Numbered from the stretch's first letter, positions 48,336 through 60,587 are shown. The stretch is DNA of 64,000 nucleotides from Montifringilla adamsi (GCA_017590115.1 JAGGNK010012448.1:2623922-2687921), one strand, 5' to 3'. The notes: generated by a model from the letters alone, not told the origin. A program made the numbers and translations.

Positions 48336-49590
48336 GATCATCTTCTTGTCTTCCAGAGGGATAGGAAAGACCTCCAGAATGAAGCGTTCCATCACCTTTC
48401 CAGGGATTCAGGTGAGGCTGTCCAGCTGGTAGTTTCCTGGATCCTCTTTCTTGCCCTTTTAGAAGAGAAGGGTGACATTTTGCTTTCTTCCAGCCTTCAG
48501 GCAACTTTTCTGATTCAAAGATGATCATGAGCAGCCTGGCCATGGTGTCTGCCAGCTCTGTCAGCACTCATGTATGCATCCCATCAGGGCCCATGGACAG
48601 GTGAATGCTGAGTGTGTCTTGATTGGGTGTTCTATAACCCAATCCTCCATGAAGGAGTGAAAGCCTTCTTTATAACATTCCTTTACCCTGGTCTCCTGTG
48701 TCAGAGATTCCTGAAGGCTGGTTTTGTCACTGAAGACCAATGCCAAGAAAGTGTCCCAGTAACTCTTGCCTTATTTGCTTTCTCTGTTACTAGGGTTCCC
48801 CCGCCATTTAGTAGCAGTCTCAAAATATTATTTCTTTCTCTTCAGTTCAAAAAAGCCCTTCTTACTGTCCTTGACACTGTTGGCCAGATTTAATTCAATA
48901 TGGGCCTTGGCCTTCCTGTCTCATTTCTACTTTATGATTTCTCTGTTTTTATCCCAAGTGCTTTGACCCTGCTTCCACCTCATGTTTATTTTCTGCTTGT
49001 ACTTGGGGAATGACAGGAATTCTTCATTCATCCATGGATGTCTCTTGCCCCCATAGCCTAATTTCTTGTTGACTGGGATGTATCATCCTTGAGCCAGGAG
49101 AAAGTGACCCTGGAATACCAACCCTTCTTCCCTAAAGGGCCTATTCCCATGGGATTCATCCAGCAAAATTCCCTGAAGAGATCCCTCAAGTTCTTTCTTC
49201 TGAAGTCCATGGCTGCAATCTTACTTGCTGCCTTGTTCATTCCTCACCCATATGGAACTCCACAATCTCATGATCACTACCCAGCCAAGGCTGCCCCCAG
49301 CCTTCACACCCCCTACAAGGCCTTCCCTACTGGTTAGTGTGAGGTCAGACAGCTATAGCATTCCTTGTGGGATCCTCCACTATCCATGACAGGGAGCTGG
49401 GATCAGTGCTTTTGAGGAACCTTTCTCGTGCTTCAGAGTGATGGCTCTGCAGCAGATGTCAGGGTATTTAAAGTCGATCCAGTGTTTGTGTTTCTGAGGC
49501 TGCTTTGTGCTGCATGTCACAGGCCTCATCCACTTCTACCTCCTGCTCAGGAGGCCTTTGGCAATCACCCACAAAACTTCATTATTATTG
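48336..49590 (-). pseudogene. CR1 LINE ORF2 endonuclease-to-RT part (minus strand)
   Basis: The sequence follows the complement of avian CR1 ORF2 from just before the RT back into the endonuclease domain. Landmarks are CTGGTAGTTTCCTGGATCCT, a CATCCCATCAGGGCCCATGG motif, a CCAGATTTAATTC motif, CTCATGATCACTACCCAGCC, CAGCAGATGTCAGGGT and GGAGGCCTTTGGCAATCACC. The DNA continues in order for about 1.25 kb, with many small indels and stops. It probably belongs to the same insertion as 46861-47805, giving a copy of more than 2 kb before interruption. It has no activity. Confidence 0.82.
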
Positions 49591-49680
49591 TTGTGCTGCT
49601 GTTGTTATTTATTATTACTAATAAATTAATTATTAAATTTATTATCATGATTATAATCATTTTCTGATCATCATCACAAT
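49591..49680. repeat. AT-rich (ATT/TTA) low-complexity stretch
   Basis: About 80-90 bp of ATT, TTG and TTA units lie where CR1 homology stops. It separates two CR1 segments. Confidence 0.85.
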
Positions 49681-49785
49681 TTCCTAAACCCCATATTCAG
49701 GCACTGTCCCTGTATTCTTTTCAGGATAGATTTAATTGGTTCCACTGCATTGCCTGTGCATTTCCTTCTTAAACTTTCATTTGTC

Positions 49786-50140
49786 TTGGAGGTCCTTACT
49801 GATCCATGCTGGTCTCCTTGCTCAATTTCTCTCATGTAGGAATCAAGATGTCTCATGCTTAAAGAAGAATGTCCTTAAAGAGCTCACAGATCCATTAATT
49901 TCCTATGTTCCTGAAGGCAGGTTCCCAGGGTGTCCTGTCCAATAATTTATTTTAAAAAATGGAAGTTGTCTCTCCTACAATTTAGCACTCTGTCTGTCCT
50001 CCTCGCTTGGCCCATTTCCCTCAAGACTATGACTTCATCAGACACAATCACTGAAGTTAAGACTACCACCAGTCTTGCTCTTTCATGTTGGTGAGCAACC
50101 AGTCCAATATTGCTTCTCCTCTGATCAGACTGTGGCGAAG
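49786..50140 (-). mobile_element. second CR1 fragment, different subfamily (minus strand)
   Basis: Landmarks are GGAGGTCCTTACTGATCCAT, TTCCCAGGGTGTCCTG, a GCCCATTTCCCTCAAGACTA motif and GTTGGTGAGCAACCAGTCCA. These correspond to the same ORF2 endonuclease and linker region already present in 48336-49590, but with different wording. It is therefore a separate CR1 copy of another subfamily in the same orientation, not a continuation. The match is from memory of bird CR1 consensus text, and the exact ends are unclear. Confidence 0.6.
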
Positions 50141-50150
50141 TCTTCAAATT

Positions 50151-52639
50151 CATTACTACAAATGGGAAGAAAGCATTAAAGGCATGATTCTAGACAGATT
50201 TCAATAGAGCCATTTTTTATAATGGAGACTTTGTAACATGAAGCAGAGAAGGGCAGATTGTGCTCTTTTTGGCAAAATGTATATATATAAAAATTCACTT
50301 GCAAAAGAGCTTACTGAGTCAACCACATTTTAAAGTAAATAGATTAATATTTTAATTTAAGTTTTCAAATTAATGGCAATTATGAATCTATTTGTTTCAA
50401 GTTAATGGAAATTATTAATTTAAATTTTAGAATTGCAGCTTCCCTTGATCTTATAGCAGCTATTATTCACAGAAATCACAGGTCTTTTGTGCTGACTGAC
50501 ATCTGATTTGTGGAGTTACAGGGCCTTTTCCAAGAGCCTTGCTGCTGCAGAGAGCCTTTCTAAAAAATGGCCTCAGGGCATTTACCCTAAAAGTTTTACT
50601 CCTATAAAAGATGGAAGTGCTACCACCTTCCAATTAACAACGTTCTGGCAACAGAATCACTAAAAAGGGAAACATTTTGTTCCAACACGATTTTTTTTCT
50701 GGTGGCAATACAACTGCTTTCATTAAAAATAAAGGCACAAAAGTAAGTTCAGTCAGCTTAGAAAAATAAATTATTTTACAGTTTCACAATGACTTTTCTT
50801 ATTTTTCAATACCTACAAGACCCACTTGCTGCAAAGTTGTGGTTTATACGATTCCCTGTATATGAGAATTGGTGTTGCAGGGACAGAAAGACAGAACTGT
50901 GACTGCAGAAATTGTAAGGAGGGAACAGCTACAAAACAGAGACAACTGTTGTGGCAACTCCTAGAAGGAGCACCTTTCATCCAAGTTTCAAGTCCCACTT
51001 ACAGAGATCACAAATCTACAGAACTAGTACTAGTTACTACTTATTTCCACAGAATTTCTGAGTGACAAAAGAGTGCCAAGAGAGATCAAGATTTAGGCTA
51101 AAGGTATTAAAAAATTGCTCCCTTTTCCAGTGTTTATCTTTTTACTTCTCTTAAAAATAATCTTGATTTCATTCAGTTTGTTTTCTTCTGTAGTAAATAT
51201 CCAGGCATATGCATTTCAAAAATTATGAACATATGGTGTTTGGATTGAAATAAGATTAAGAGAATAAAGCAAAAATACATAAAATAGGGGATATTGTAAA
51301 GGCTACATCATTATGTTTGCCAGTTTCCCAAGTCTGGGAGAGCTTCCCATTTTTGTGTCCCCTGGATATTGTCCAAAGAGGAGACTTCAGCATATACTCA
51401 TTTGAGAGCAGCAAGTAATTTAAAATTAGGATTATATTAAGTATGAGAATCATGTATATACTGAGCCCATTAAAAAAAATAGATCCACAATCACTTTGCT
51501 TCCATATGTGTTTCTCAGTTCATATCATTTCTAGGAAAACCAGCTGCAGAAACCATTGCTGTGAATCAGATGTCCTTCTTCTCTGCCTTTCTTTCCTGAT
51601 GCCACTTAGAGGCTCACTTATAGCTCTGTGCAAAGGGCTGGGAGAAGCTGCAGCTGTTGAGCAGATGTGTCAGAGGGTGATCTGCACACCTGGGACAGAT
51701 GACAGCAAAACACATTGGGGGAAGATCAAGAAGTTTGTGATTCCCACTGTTACTGTCTGTCCCTTCCTGAGATACACAGCAACTGCCAGTTTTTGTGGAA
51801 TAAGCAGAGCGGCTCGATCATGTCTCCAGAGATCAGGATTGCCCATGTCAGTCTGAGAGGACTTTACCTTCCAAGGCAGTGGGAAAATGAAATGTCTGCC
51901 CATGCCCACTGGTGCAGGAGGTGATGGGGAGGCAAAAATTCATTCTGCGAAATCTGCACATTTCCTTCTTGGTCACACCACACACAACAGTTTTCTTGGA
52001 TATAATTTTTGCATGTATCCAGTTATTCTTTATTCAGTAGGAGAAATCAGCTGTAATTTGCATTGATCTTTTAGACAAACAGAATTTATATTGAATTTTG
52101 GTCTGAGTTTAAGTAGCTTCTGAAAAAAAAAACCAAAGAAAAACCCCCCTGAAGGTACTGCATTTTAGATCACCATTATTATCTTTTCAAGGCAAAACAT
52201 TTTCATTTCTTAAATTTGAAACCATTTTTCAAAGTCAGATTAGATTTATTTTTTAGAAGCATTAAAATTGCAGAAATGAAAGGCCTTGATATATTTCAGG
52301 TAAAATAAAACATTCCTATTGGGTTATTAAATTTCTCATGGACCTTATTTGTTTATTTATATTTGATTCAGTTTATATGACAAATATATAAATAAATAGC
52401 TGAATTTTCATGAGTCTTGAGTTCACTATGACTAATCTGATTACAAAAATAAGTATTTGGCAATTTTCTTGGTGAGTAGGCACACTGAATGCCACAAATT
52501 CACAGACACGGCTTGTGTCTGATTTCAGAAAACATGCGTAGCATTGAATAATAGTAAAAGGACATGTTATAGCTCTACTGGTCTAAGTATAAAAAAGAGA
52601 GGGTTTATAGTGTTAAATGCCTTATGTTCTGGAACAGTG
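50151..52639. other. AT-rich unique DNA, no gene seen
   Basis: No transposon recognised. Two overlapping plus-strand ORFs (51443-51856, 137 codons; 51715-51924, 69 codons) and one minus-strand ORF (51670-51909) share about 51550-51930, which has more balanced base composition. The protein texts show no motif I can identify, so I do not call a gene. Confidence 0.5.
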
Positions 52640-52870
52640 GGCACAGCTCTCTTCCCTTCCTTCTCCCTCCAGGGGCCAAGAAGCCGCTGGCACTGCGGTC
52701 TGGTTCCAAGAGGCACAGCAGCTGGGCCACCTTTGAGATCAGCCACCAGAGCTGGGAGCGAGCAGGCCCCGGGCAGGTGACAGAGACTCCCGGCTGAGCT
52801 GACAGCCTGGCCCAGCCTTGGCTGAGGATCAGCCCATAGTGCTCAGCCTTACACCTTGAGTTTCAGAGTC
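52640..52870 (+). other. GC-richer islet with splice-site-like signals
   Basis: A pyrimidine tract (about 52647-52670) ends in CAG at 52670-52672, resembling a splice acceptor, and GCAG|GTGA at 52773-52780 resembles a donor. They delimit a 104-nt candidate exon at 52673-52776. Two reading frames stay open across it, but neither product is recognisable. The islet may be a pseudoexon, a noncoding-RNA exon or an old repeat; no other exon is visible nearby. Confidence 0.3.
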
Positions 52871-53979
52871 CCCAGTACTACCAGCCCCCTACCAAGATTC
52901 TCTCATTGCAATTTTAAGTCAGCAATAAATCTGTTTTTCATTAATGAGAGAATTAACAAGAGAGACAATCTCATTTCAGACCTATTAAAAACAAAATTAG
53001 GTATATTAAACAAGGTATATAAAGTGCTATGGGAAACTTTTTTCACCAATAACCATGACTGCAGCCATAGTAATCCAATCTAAATTGCTATTGAAAAATA
53101 GCATCCCACAGTTTTCCTATTTCTGAAGGTCACCAGCTCCCCCAGACTAGCCATTCCTTAATTTCACTTGTATTACTTTTACAACAGCACAAATGAAAGA
53201 CCTTTGAGAGTGTTACTTCTTTTTGTCAACTCATTTTAATAAAATCAGGATCTGGTTAAGTAGGTTTAATCACACAGATACAGTTCTTGTCTCATTGACT
53301 CTAGAAAGTTGTGGTGTAAAGCAATCCAAGAAAAACAAGAATCAGCACCTCTGATTCCACTGTGGTGGAAAAGCATGTCTGAATATGCTGAAAGAGCTTG
53401 TAGCTTAGGTGGAAAATGCTAGATTATGAGCAGAATATTATGTCTAAACATGACACATAATTCATTGCACTTTCCTATACCTCACTGACATCTATTGTCT
53501 TTTTTTTTTCCTAGTTACAACAATGAATGAAGATGTGGTAAAAGTCAAAAGGTTGAATTTTAAAGTCACAGTTCTTATGCAGATGCACTCATTTGTTAAA
53601 GCTTAGCATTTAACCACAGACCATGACTAGAATTTATTAACTCACTAAAAAATGATAGTATTAGGTCCTCAGACATTGTGTAGTGACTGCTTGCTTAATT
53701 ATCCATATCTAAAGAGTTAAAATGGTGGCTTTTGCTGATTTAATATTCTTCTAGCTTTCTGCTGGTGTGCAGTGTACTGTGCATTAACAACACAGGTCAT
53801 TGAGTACCCACTGAAAGCGCACTCTGGAAATACCTGAAGGACACATTGAACTCTTCAGAAATCTGTGTCATAATACTTCATGTGTTAACAGAATACAAGG
53901 CACAGTGATGCATAGCAAAGGATCAGCCCGGGGTGGGCATCTGAAGTGCTCTGTCTTGCTGCTGAATGTGAGAGTGAAG

Positions 53980-54440
53980 CATTGTAATTTTATTCCAATT
54001 ATACTTTTAGTGCCATGATGTCACAGCATAAATTTGTACTTTTGCATGCAGCTCATGCTGGTGTGATGACAGCTCTTAAAATATTGAGCGATTGTAGGCC
54101 CGTCAGCATAAAATTATTCTAACATGGTACCTTTATTAGGGCTTCAATAAATGCCTTTTTTCTTGTATTCCAAGGTGGCATTTGCAAATGAGCTAATTTC
54201 TCAGCAGTACAATAATTGTGTTGCATTTATTTTGCAAGGTGGGGGTGGAGGAGGGAGAAGAAAAATGCTGTTACATAAAAGGGGTTCTTTTGCCATCAAA
54301 ACTACATTCACCATGGTTAGGCAAGTTTAAAAAAGAACACATTAACTAAATGACTGTACAATTATTTAAATGAACTTGGTGCTTTTTAAAGCCGTGGAGG
54401 AGTATAAACACTTTTCCAAGCCATATAACAAAAGATGTGA
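53980..54440. promoter_or_regulatory. candidate conserved noncoding enhancer
   Basis: The interval packs transcription-factor-like words densely. Examples are TGATGACAGCTC (a TGACAG, Meis/TGIF-like core), ATTTGCAAATGAG (POU octamer-like) at about 54180-54192, AGCTAATTTC (homeodomain), and ACAATAATTGTG (SOX and homeodomain). It contains no simple repeat or transposon text. This style is common in vertebrate developmental enhancers in gene deserts. Conservation could not be tested, so the call is inference from word content only. Confidence 0.25.
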
Positions 54441-55124
54441 CAGCCCTCTCGCAAGAAACACTTCCTGAAAGTCAAGCATAAACTATGTTTGCTAACTAGT
54501 GACAGATATTTTGGGGTTCAGAATGCATCTACTTCAACAAACTAAATCCAAACCTGATGTCAGCTAACCTAATTCACAGGGCAAAATGCATAAAAAGTAA
54601 AGCTTAGGGAGGAAGCAGGTTTTAAACAGTACAAGTTTTTTCTTTTACTGTCTGTTATCTAGAAAATAGACAAAATGATGCAAAGAAAATGATGCATAAA
54701 TGGAACTGTGCAATCACAGTGCTAACTTCACAGGAAAGACTTGAATTCACTGTTTGCTTGATACACACATCCAACAATCTATCTGAGAAGATTTTATGTT
54801 GTGCTGTGCTTCTCATTTATTGTTGTGTTTCTTAGACTTAAAACAACAACTGGCTTTTCAAAGTGGTGCTTAGTATGCATCATTCAGTGTTTGCAAATGT
54901 GAAATCTGTTGAGTTGCTGAAAGCATTTAATTTTAGGGATATTGCTTTAAGGATATATTTTTCAATCAATTATTTCATGAGCTAAGCTACAGCTGTTATC
55001 AATGCCGCAAGTTCCTCATCCTTTCCTTCCTCTATTCCCTACTATAAAGATGTTAGGAAATTTAAAATTTATTCAAATTCAACAACATGTTCTACTAAAT
55101 AAAAAGTAAAATGTTTTGAAAATA

Positions 55125-55166
55125 TTTTTTTCTTTTTTTTTTTTTTTTCTTTTTTTTTTTTTTTTT
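55125..55166. repeat. T-rich tract with interspersed C
   Basis: About 42 bases, nearly all T, with two isolated C residues in the T runs. No adjacent retrotransposon is recognisable. Confidence 0.93.
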
Positions 55167-57034
55167 GTCAGAAAGAGACTCTTATCCAGTCTCTGAAATT
55201 TAAATATTTAATAAAATATGTACAGCTGTCTTATGGGTCTCAAGTTAAAGGAACTTAGTCTTTTTAAGACAAAACTACTCTGTAGTATCTGCAGTAAAGG
55301 CATAAAAAGTATATCAGAGAGAAGTCATCATGAAGAAGGGACTTAGCTAAAGCACACTGAAGTAAGTGCAAGTTCAACAATTGAGAAGATCTTTTTTCTT
55401 CAATTATGTTTAAGATGTGTGTCTTAAACATCAGATGTTAAATAAGGTTGGATTTAACCAGAGCATTCAACAGTACTTTTTGCTTTGTGAGAGTCAGTTG
55501 TGTTTAGACAGAATCAAGCACAGGCATAAAAAGCAGAAAAAAGGAACTAGTACTACATCTATTGCATAACCCCAAAACTGCCAGGGGTATTTTGTGAAAT
55601 GCACATTTTAAGTGCATTTCTTTAGCTGCCTACCATATCTAGCTATAGCTATGTCTGAATACTGTAAATATAAAGGCAACCTGATCAGGAAATTACATTA
55701 TTGTTCAATTAAATTGCAAAGATTTTGTTACTAAACCTGCAATAAGAGAGGATGCTAATGACATTTTTATAAAAAATTTAGCTGTCAAGTCCGTGTATCT
55801 GCTTCATAAATTAAGTATTTGCCGTATATATTATATACACATACATACCTATCTATGTCTATTTATCTATCTATACACGCAGAGTAATTATGGTTGCTGG
55901 CAACAGTAATCCAAGTGCCTCTGTAGGATGCAACAGGTCATTAATCAGTTTCACAAAACTGTTGATTTGCGACTGATGAGGCCCTAAAAGACTTTTGGAG
56001 TCTTATATACCAGCAGCAGAAATATCAATAAAGAATGACCTTTTCTGTTAAATTTAATGAATAAAAATACATAGGTAACTGTCAGTCAGTCCAAATGAAT
56101 CTATCAGAGTTGCTATAGTTAGCATTGATACAATTATTTAAGCAAAAAGGGTAAATCTTACTGATAAAAATGTAAAAAAATTATATTTTAGACCTGTACT
56201 TATATACAGCTATTTCAGTATTGACATGGATAGATTATCTAATTAGCAAGTTAATTGTGTTTTCATTACCTGGTGAAAAAAATGGTGCAGATACTGCTTC
56301 CTTCCATAGCCAAAGAGAAAGGGGGAACTGGGACACAGGGAGGAATTAAGAAAAGACAGCATCTCTCAGAGTCACTAGGACTGCAATATAAAAACTTCTA
56401 ATCTTATTAATATACCTTATGCTGCAAAATACTGAAAAACAGGCAAGAGATCATTAAGGTCATCAAAGACAGGACACAACTTCAGTCAGTGGCAAACAGG
56501 GAACAAAAGTAAGAAACCAGATGTATGAAGAAAACAATTATATTACTGACAAGGTGGAAGTATAAAAGATTAACAGAGTTGCAAGTTCTGGCAATGCATT
56601 ATCACAAAACTTAAGCATAGTGCATAATGATGCTGCATATGACTGTATTTTTAATGAAAAAATTAATAAAAATTATCAATTTTTGTGGAGCTTAAATGAA
56701 AATATGAAAAAATATTGTTCAAAAGAAACAATATTTTAATCAACCCATAAAGAAACATCTTATGTATATTTCTTTTTTAAAATTTCTTTCCAAATTCTAT
56801 TTGAAAAACTATGAAATGTTTTATTCCATAAATGCCAAAGTGAGATTTTCTGACCTTTTCAAACGAAAGTCAAGCCAATCAAATTTATTTATGCTGATTA
56901 ATATACTTTTGTGAACATATTTTCTGTGCAGTTGCATCCATGGTTTTTGGTAAATAAGTTGTCCTGCTGAAAATGTTAGTAAGATTTAATACATAGGAAA
57001 ATAAAGCTGCAGAACACGTGCAAGACTGAAAACT

Positions 57035-57362
57035 GGGACTGCTCAGCCTGGGGAAGAGAAGATTCACAGGGAACTATCAATATGCATAAGTATCTGAATG
57101 GAGCATGTAAAGAAGACAGGCTCTTTCTTGTGAAAGTGCACAGTGGCAGAACAAGAGGCAAGGTTCTTTCCAAAGGTCAGGAAACACTTTTTATCTGTGA
57201 AGGTGACTGCAGATTGCACAGAGAGGTTGTGAAGTCTCTGCTCCAAACAGATATTATCCTGGGCAAACTGATTAAAGCTGCCCTGCTTGAGCAGGGAGGT
57301 TGAACTGGTTGAACATCCCGTGGTCCATAACAACCTACCTCAACCATCCTGTGGTTCTGTGG
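57035..57362 (+). mobile_element. CR1 LINE 3'-end fragment (plus strand)
   Basis: Reading along the plus strand it shows GGGACTGCTCAGCCTGGGGA, a GGCAGAACAAGAGGCAAGGT motif, GAGAGGTTGTGAAGTCTCTG, CCTGCTTGAGCAGGGAGGTT and the terminal CCATCCTGTGGTTCTGTGG. This is the order of the CR1 ORF2 end and 3'-UTR. About 328 bp remain. Overlapping short ORFs on both strands are by-products. It is the same 3' subtype as the 46861 copy, judging by the shared GCTCAAGCAGG/CCTGCTTGAGC motif. Confidence 0.88.
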
Positions 57363-57508
57363 CTCCACAGAGTTAGGGAAAGGGAGTCCACTCCAAATCA
57401 ACCAATAATGATCTTTACCAGGAAAATTTTCTGTTCCATTAACTTTTAAAAAGAATGCACATAGTTATTACTTTCAAATGTTAGGATCAAAGTATGAGGG
57501 TTCCTGAA

Positions 57509-57541
57509 ATTATCTATTATTATTATTATTATAATTATTAT
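57509..57541. repeat. (ATT)n microsatellite
   Basis: About eleven ATT/TAT units with one ATAATT interruption. The Tyr run in the plus-strand ORF here is an artefact. Confidence 0.93.
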
Positions 57542-58709
57542 GTCATTATTTTGAGATTATCTTCAAGCCCCAGGGTTGAAGATATTCTTAAGAAATTAGA
57601 CAGAACTAAAGAATCTACCAATGTACCTCTCACAGAAACTTCATGCTTTGAGAATTTCCCTTGCTTTGAAAGATGGAAGATTCTTACTATTAAAAGAAGA
57701 GATGCTCCAGTGTGAGAGAAGAGGACCACCAGAGACTCTAGTGATGTAATGGCAACCCTCTGAGGCTGGGTAGGCAATTTTCAGGAAGCAGAGGAGAGCT
57801 ATAGCTATTCCAAAAATCACCAGTGGAATAGCAGGGGAGTCCTTGGGGAAAATATTGCATGTGATGGAAGGCAGAAGGCCAAGATGCTGATCCTCAGAAA
57901 TGGGGGATTCCTTGTTGGTGTTTGCAACCGACTTACTACATACAAGGAACAGAGTGACTTAGCAATGCCAGTTCATAAAAGGAAACAAAATCTTCAGCTC
58001 CACAGTGATAGGTCAAAACCAGCTGGAGGAGTGGTCACAGGACGCACAGCCCCAGCTTCCTCGCTGTTCGTGCAAGAGTCACAGAGGTCCGTTTTGAAGA
58101 CCGTATGACAACCTCAAGATACATTTTACTCTAGTGAGTATTGTGGGCCTACTTTTTTTTTAGCAAACTATGGATTAAAATGTCTCAGTAGTACAAATGG
58201 TAGGAGGACAGCAGGAAACTGATTCTCAATCATATTCTTAGTTTCATCTTCCCACCTAAACCTCTTATGAATTCCCAAGCCTCTACTTGTATTTAATCCT
58301 TAAGTCCTTTTTCATTTAAATGTCATTTCTTCCCTGCTAGTGCAGCTATGTCTTCATAGAACAGTTGTGTGTTTCTAACTTTTTTTTCCATCCAACAAGC
58401 AGAACCTACACATTTAGCAGGTAAGAATATAAGGATATCTACCTCTTTCCTCCAAGCTGCAAAACCACCCATTTTGACTGAGCACATAAACAGAGACACC
58501 TGAATGCTAGCGTCTCCTGGTATTTTCCCAGACTTTTCTCTCTACTCTTCTCCTTAGAAAGACCAAGCCATTCTCCCTAAACTCACAGGAAAAGAAATAC
58601 CCATAGGAGCCACTGAATCAGATCAAACCTCCTTCTAGCCTAGTAACATGTCTCAGACAACAGACAGTACTAGAAATTCAAAGAGAAGTATAAGAACATA
58701 TATATTCAA

Positions 58710-58751
58710 AAATATATTTCATCAAATATATTTCATCAAATATATTTTATC
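58710..58751. repeat. 14-bp minisatellite, three copies
   Basis: AAATATATTTCATC is found at 58710-58723 and 58724-58737. A third copy with one change (C to T in the TTTC) is at 58738-58751. Confidence 0.92.
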
Positions 58752-58930
58752 ACAGTAATCCCCATTGACTGGCAATCTCAAGACATCATGAGCCAATGGT
58801 GTTGTCTTACTCTTTAATAACTCACAATGTATATTTTCATGCACTAGTTCTGCAAAAGTATTCATGGATCTACTCTATTTACCAACCAGACTGATCAGGT
58901 ACAGACCACAAGATAAAACACCACCATCCC

Positions 58931-59058
58931 AAAAATAAAATGAAATCACAAACAAAAAATAAATCCTCAGAACAAACAAGAAAAAGCCACCAAAACCAAA
59001 GGGGAAAAAAATCAAAAAACCAAACCAAACAAACAAAAATAACAGAAAAACCAAACCA
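58931..59058. repeat. A/C-rich low-complexity tract
   Basis: About 128 bp dominated by A with CC pairs (AAACCAAACC-type units), similar to 9108-9200. It is the source of the Phe/Trp-rich minus-strand ORF at 58879-59079. Confidence 0.85.
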
Positions 59059-60587
59059 GGAGGAAAGAGTCACTAACAAAATGTAATTAGATGTGTAGTT
59101 TATGTTGTTTTGGTATCTGACTGCTCATTCTGACCATGAAGGATAGCTACACCCTTTTGTAGACCTCTTAAACAAACAAAAATTGTGGCATTTGAAATAA
59201 AATATGGTATCTATTCAAGGCTTGATTTTCCGAATGTGAAATGCTTATTAATGCTATCCTAATCATATCTTAGTATGAGCTACAGGTATCAGTAATTTAT
59301 AGAATAAAATGGGGCCTACCCCTTGAGCCTTTCAAGCCAGATGTCAAAAACAAGCAGACAATATGCTGACAGCAGTGTGCCGAGGCACACAGGACGAAGT
59401 GAGGATTATCAGCAGGGAGAGGAACCTGGCTATTAATTCACTAATGAAAGCTTTTGATATGCTATCTTAGGATCCTTCCAGACTTGTGTCTGGACCAATT
59501 TTCCTTTTCCTAGCTACCAAGTGCCCTCTGCCTTCTTTTACAGATTTCACATAATATACATCTCTTCATGCAGTTCTTCCTCCCTAATTTAAATCATGAA
59601 TAATAATCCTTACACACTGCCTTTCCTGAACTGTTGTCCTGTGTTTTGCTGTGAATTTCTCCTACCTCATTTAGACCATAAGCTTTTCAGATAGGGCATG
59701 CATCTTGTAAATTTATGGTGTTGCAAGTGTGTTTAATGCTAATAATGTGCAGTGACAGGGCAGGGCAGATTCATAAGCAATGCCCTGAAAAAGAGGCAGC
59801 TATTGAATTCATAATCTGGCACTTCATATTCACAAGAGAGAAAAAAGCTGTCATCTCAGAATAGGGGATCTGCTATAAAAGGAATGGGTTTTTTGCACTA
59901 ATGGTTATCAAGAATTCATACATTTCACTTCATTATCAATTCCATATATTAGTGACTATTTCTTAATGTTACTTGTATCACAAAGCTGTTGCTTAAGTTC
60001 ATTCAATCACTCATATTTGTTAAAAGAAAGGTTTCACAAATAAAAAGCAAATTAGACCCAAGGTATATGAGCAAAACACCCACACATGCCTGCCCATCAA
60101 ACTTCATAATGCAGGGAGCAAAACAATTTCATATGTAAAATAAGGTAGAAAGTTCCTTAGTGATACTTAAGGAACAACATCTGAGTCATAAAAGGAGGGA
60201 GAAAGCGCTGGGTGGTTTAAACAAGGGAAATGTTTGGGAGCTGTAGTTTCTGCTCGGGACCTGTATTTTCAGAAGTAAGATGAAAGACTTCATCAAAAGG
60301 AGGACTTGTAGGAAAAGTAATTTCTTTAAAAAATTGTTGGGGGCCAATATACTATTTTTGAGGAGCCCATTTAATTACAGCTCTAATCTTAGAGTAAGCT
60401 GAGTGCTCCTGGAAAAGAGCTTACATTCTTGCTCATTTTTCATCAGCATTTTGGCAGCACCAGGTGACTGCCTGTTCTAAGCACAATCTACAAATTTACT
60501 TCAGAGTAGTAGGTTGCCTTTGCTGTGTGTGCTCAGATGCTCCTTTAAAGCCATAACTAAAGATAGCACTACAATGAATGACTCCCA

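Larger units (their letters stand above)
52871..57034. other. AT-rich DNA with hairpins and a candidate enhancer block
   Basis: No gene. The block holds a T/C tract (55125-55166), three short perfect inverted repeats (55406-55431, 55596-55620, 56709-56737) and a TATC/TATA-rich run around 55841-55875. The interval of about 53980-54440 is the most regulatory-looking part and is listed on its own. Confidence 0.55.
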
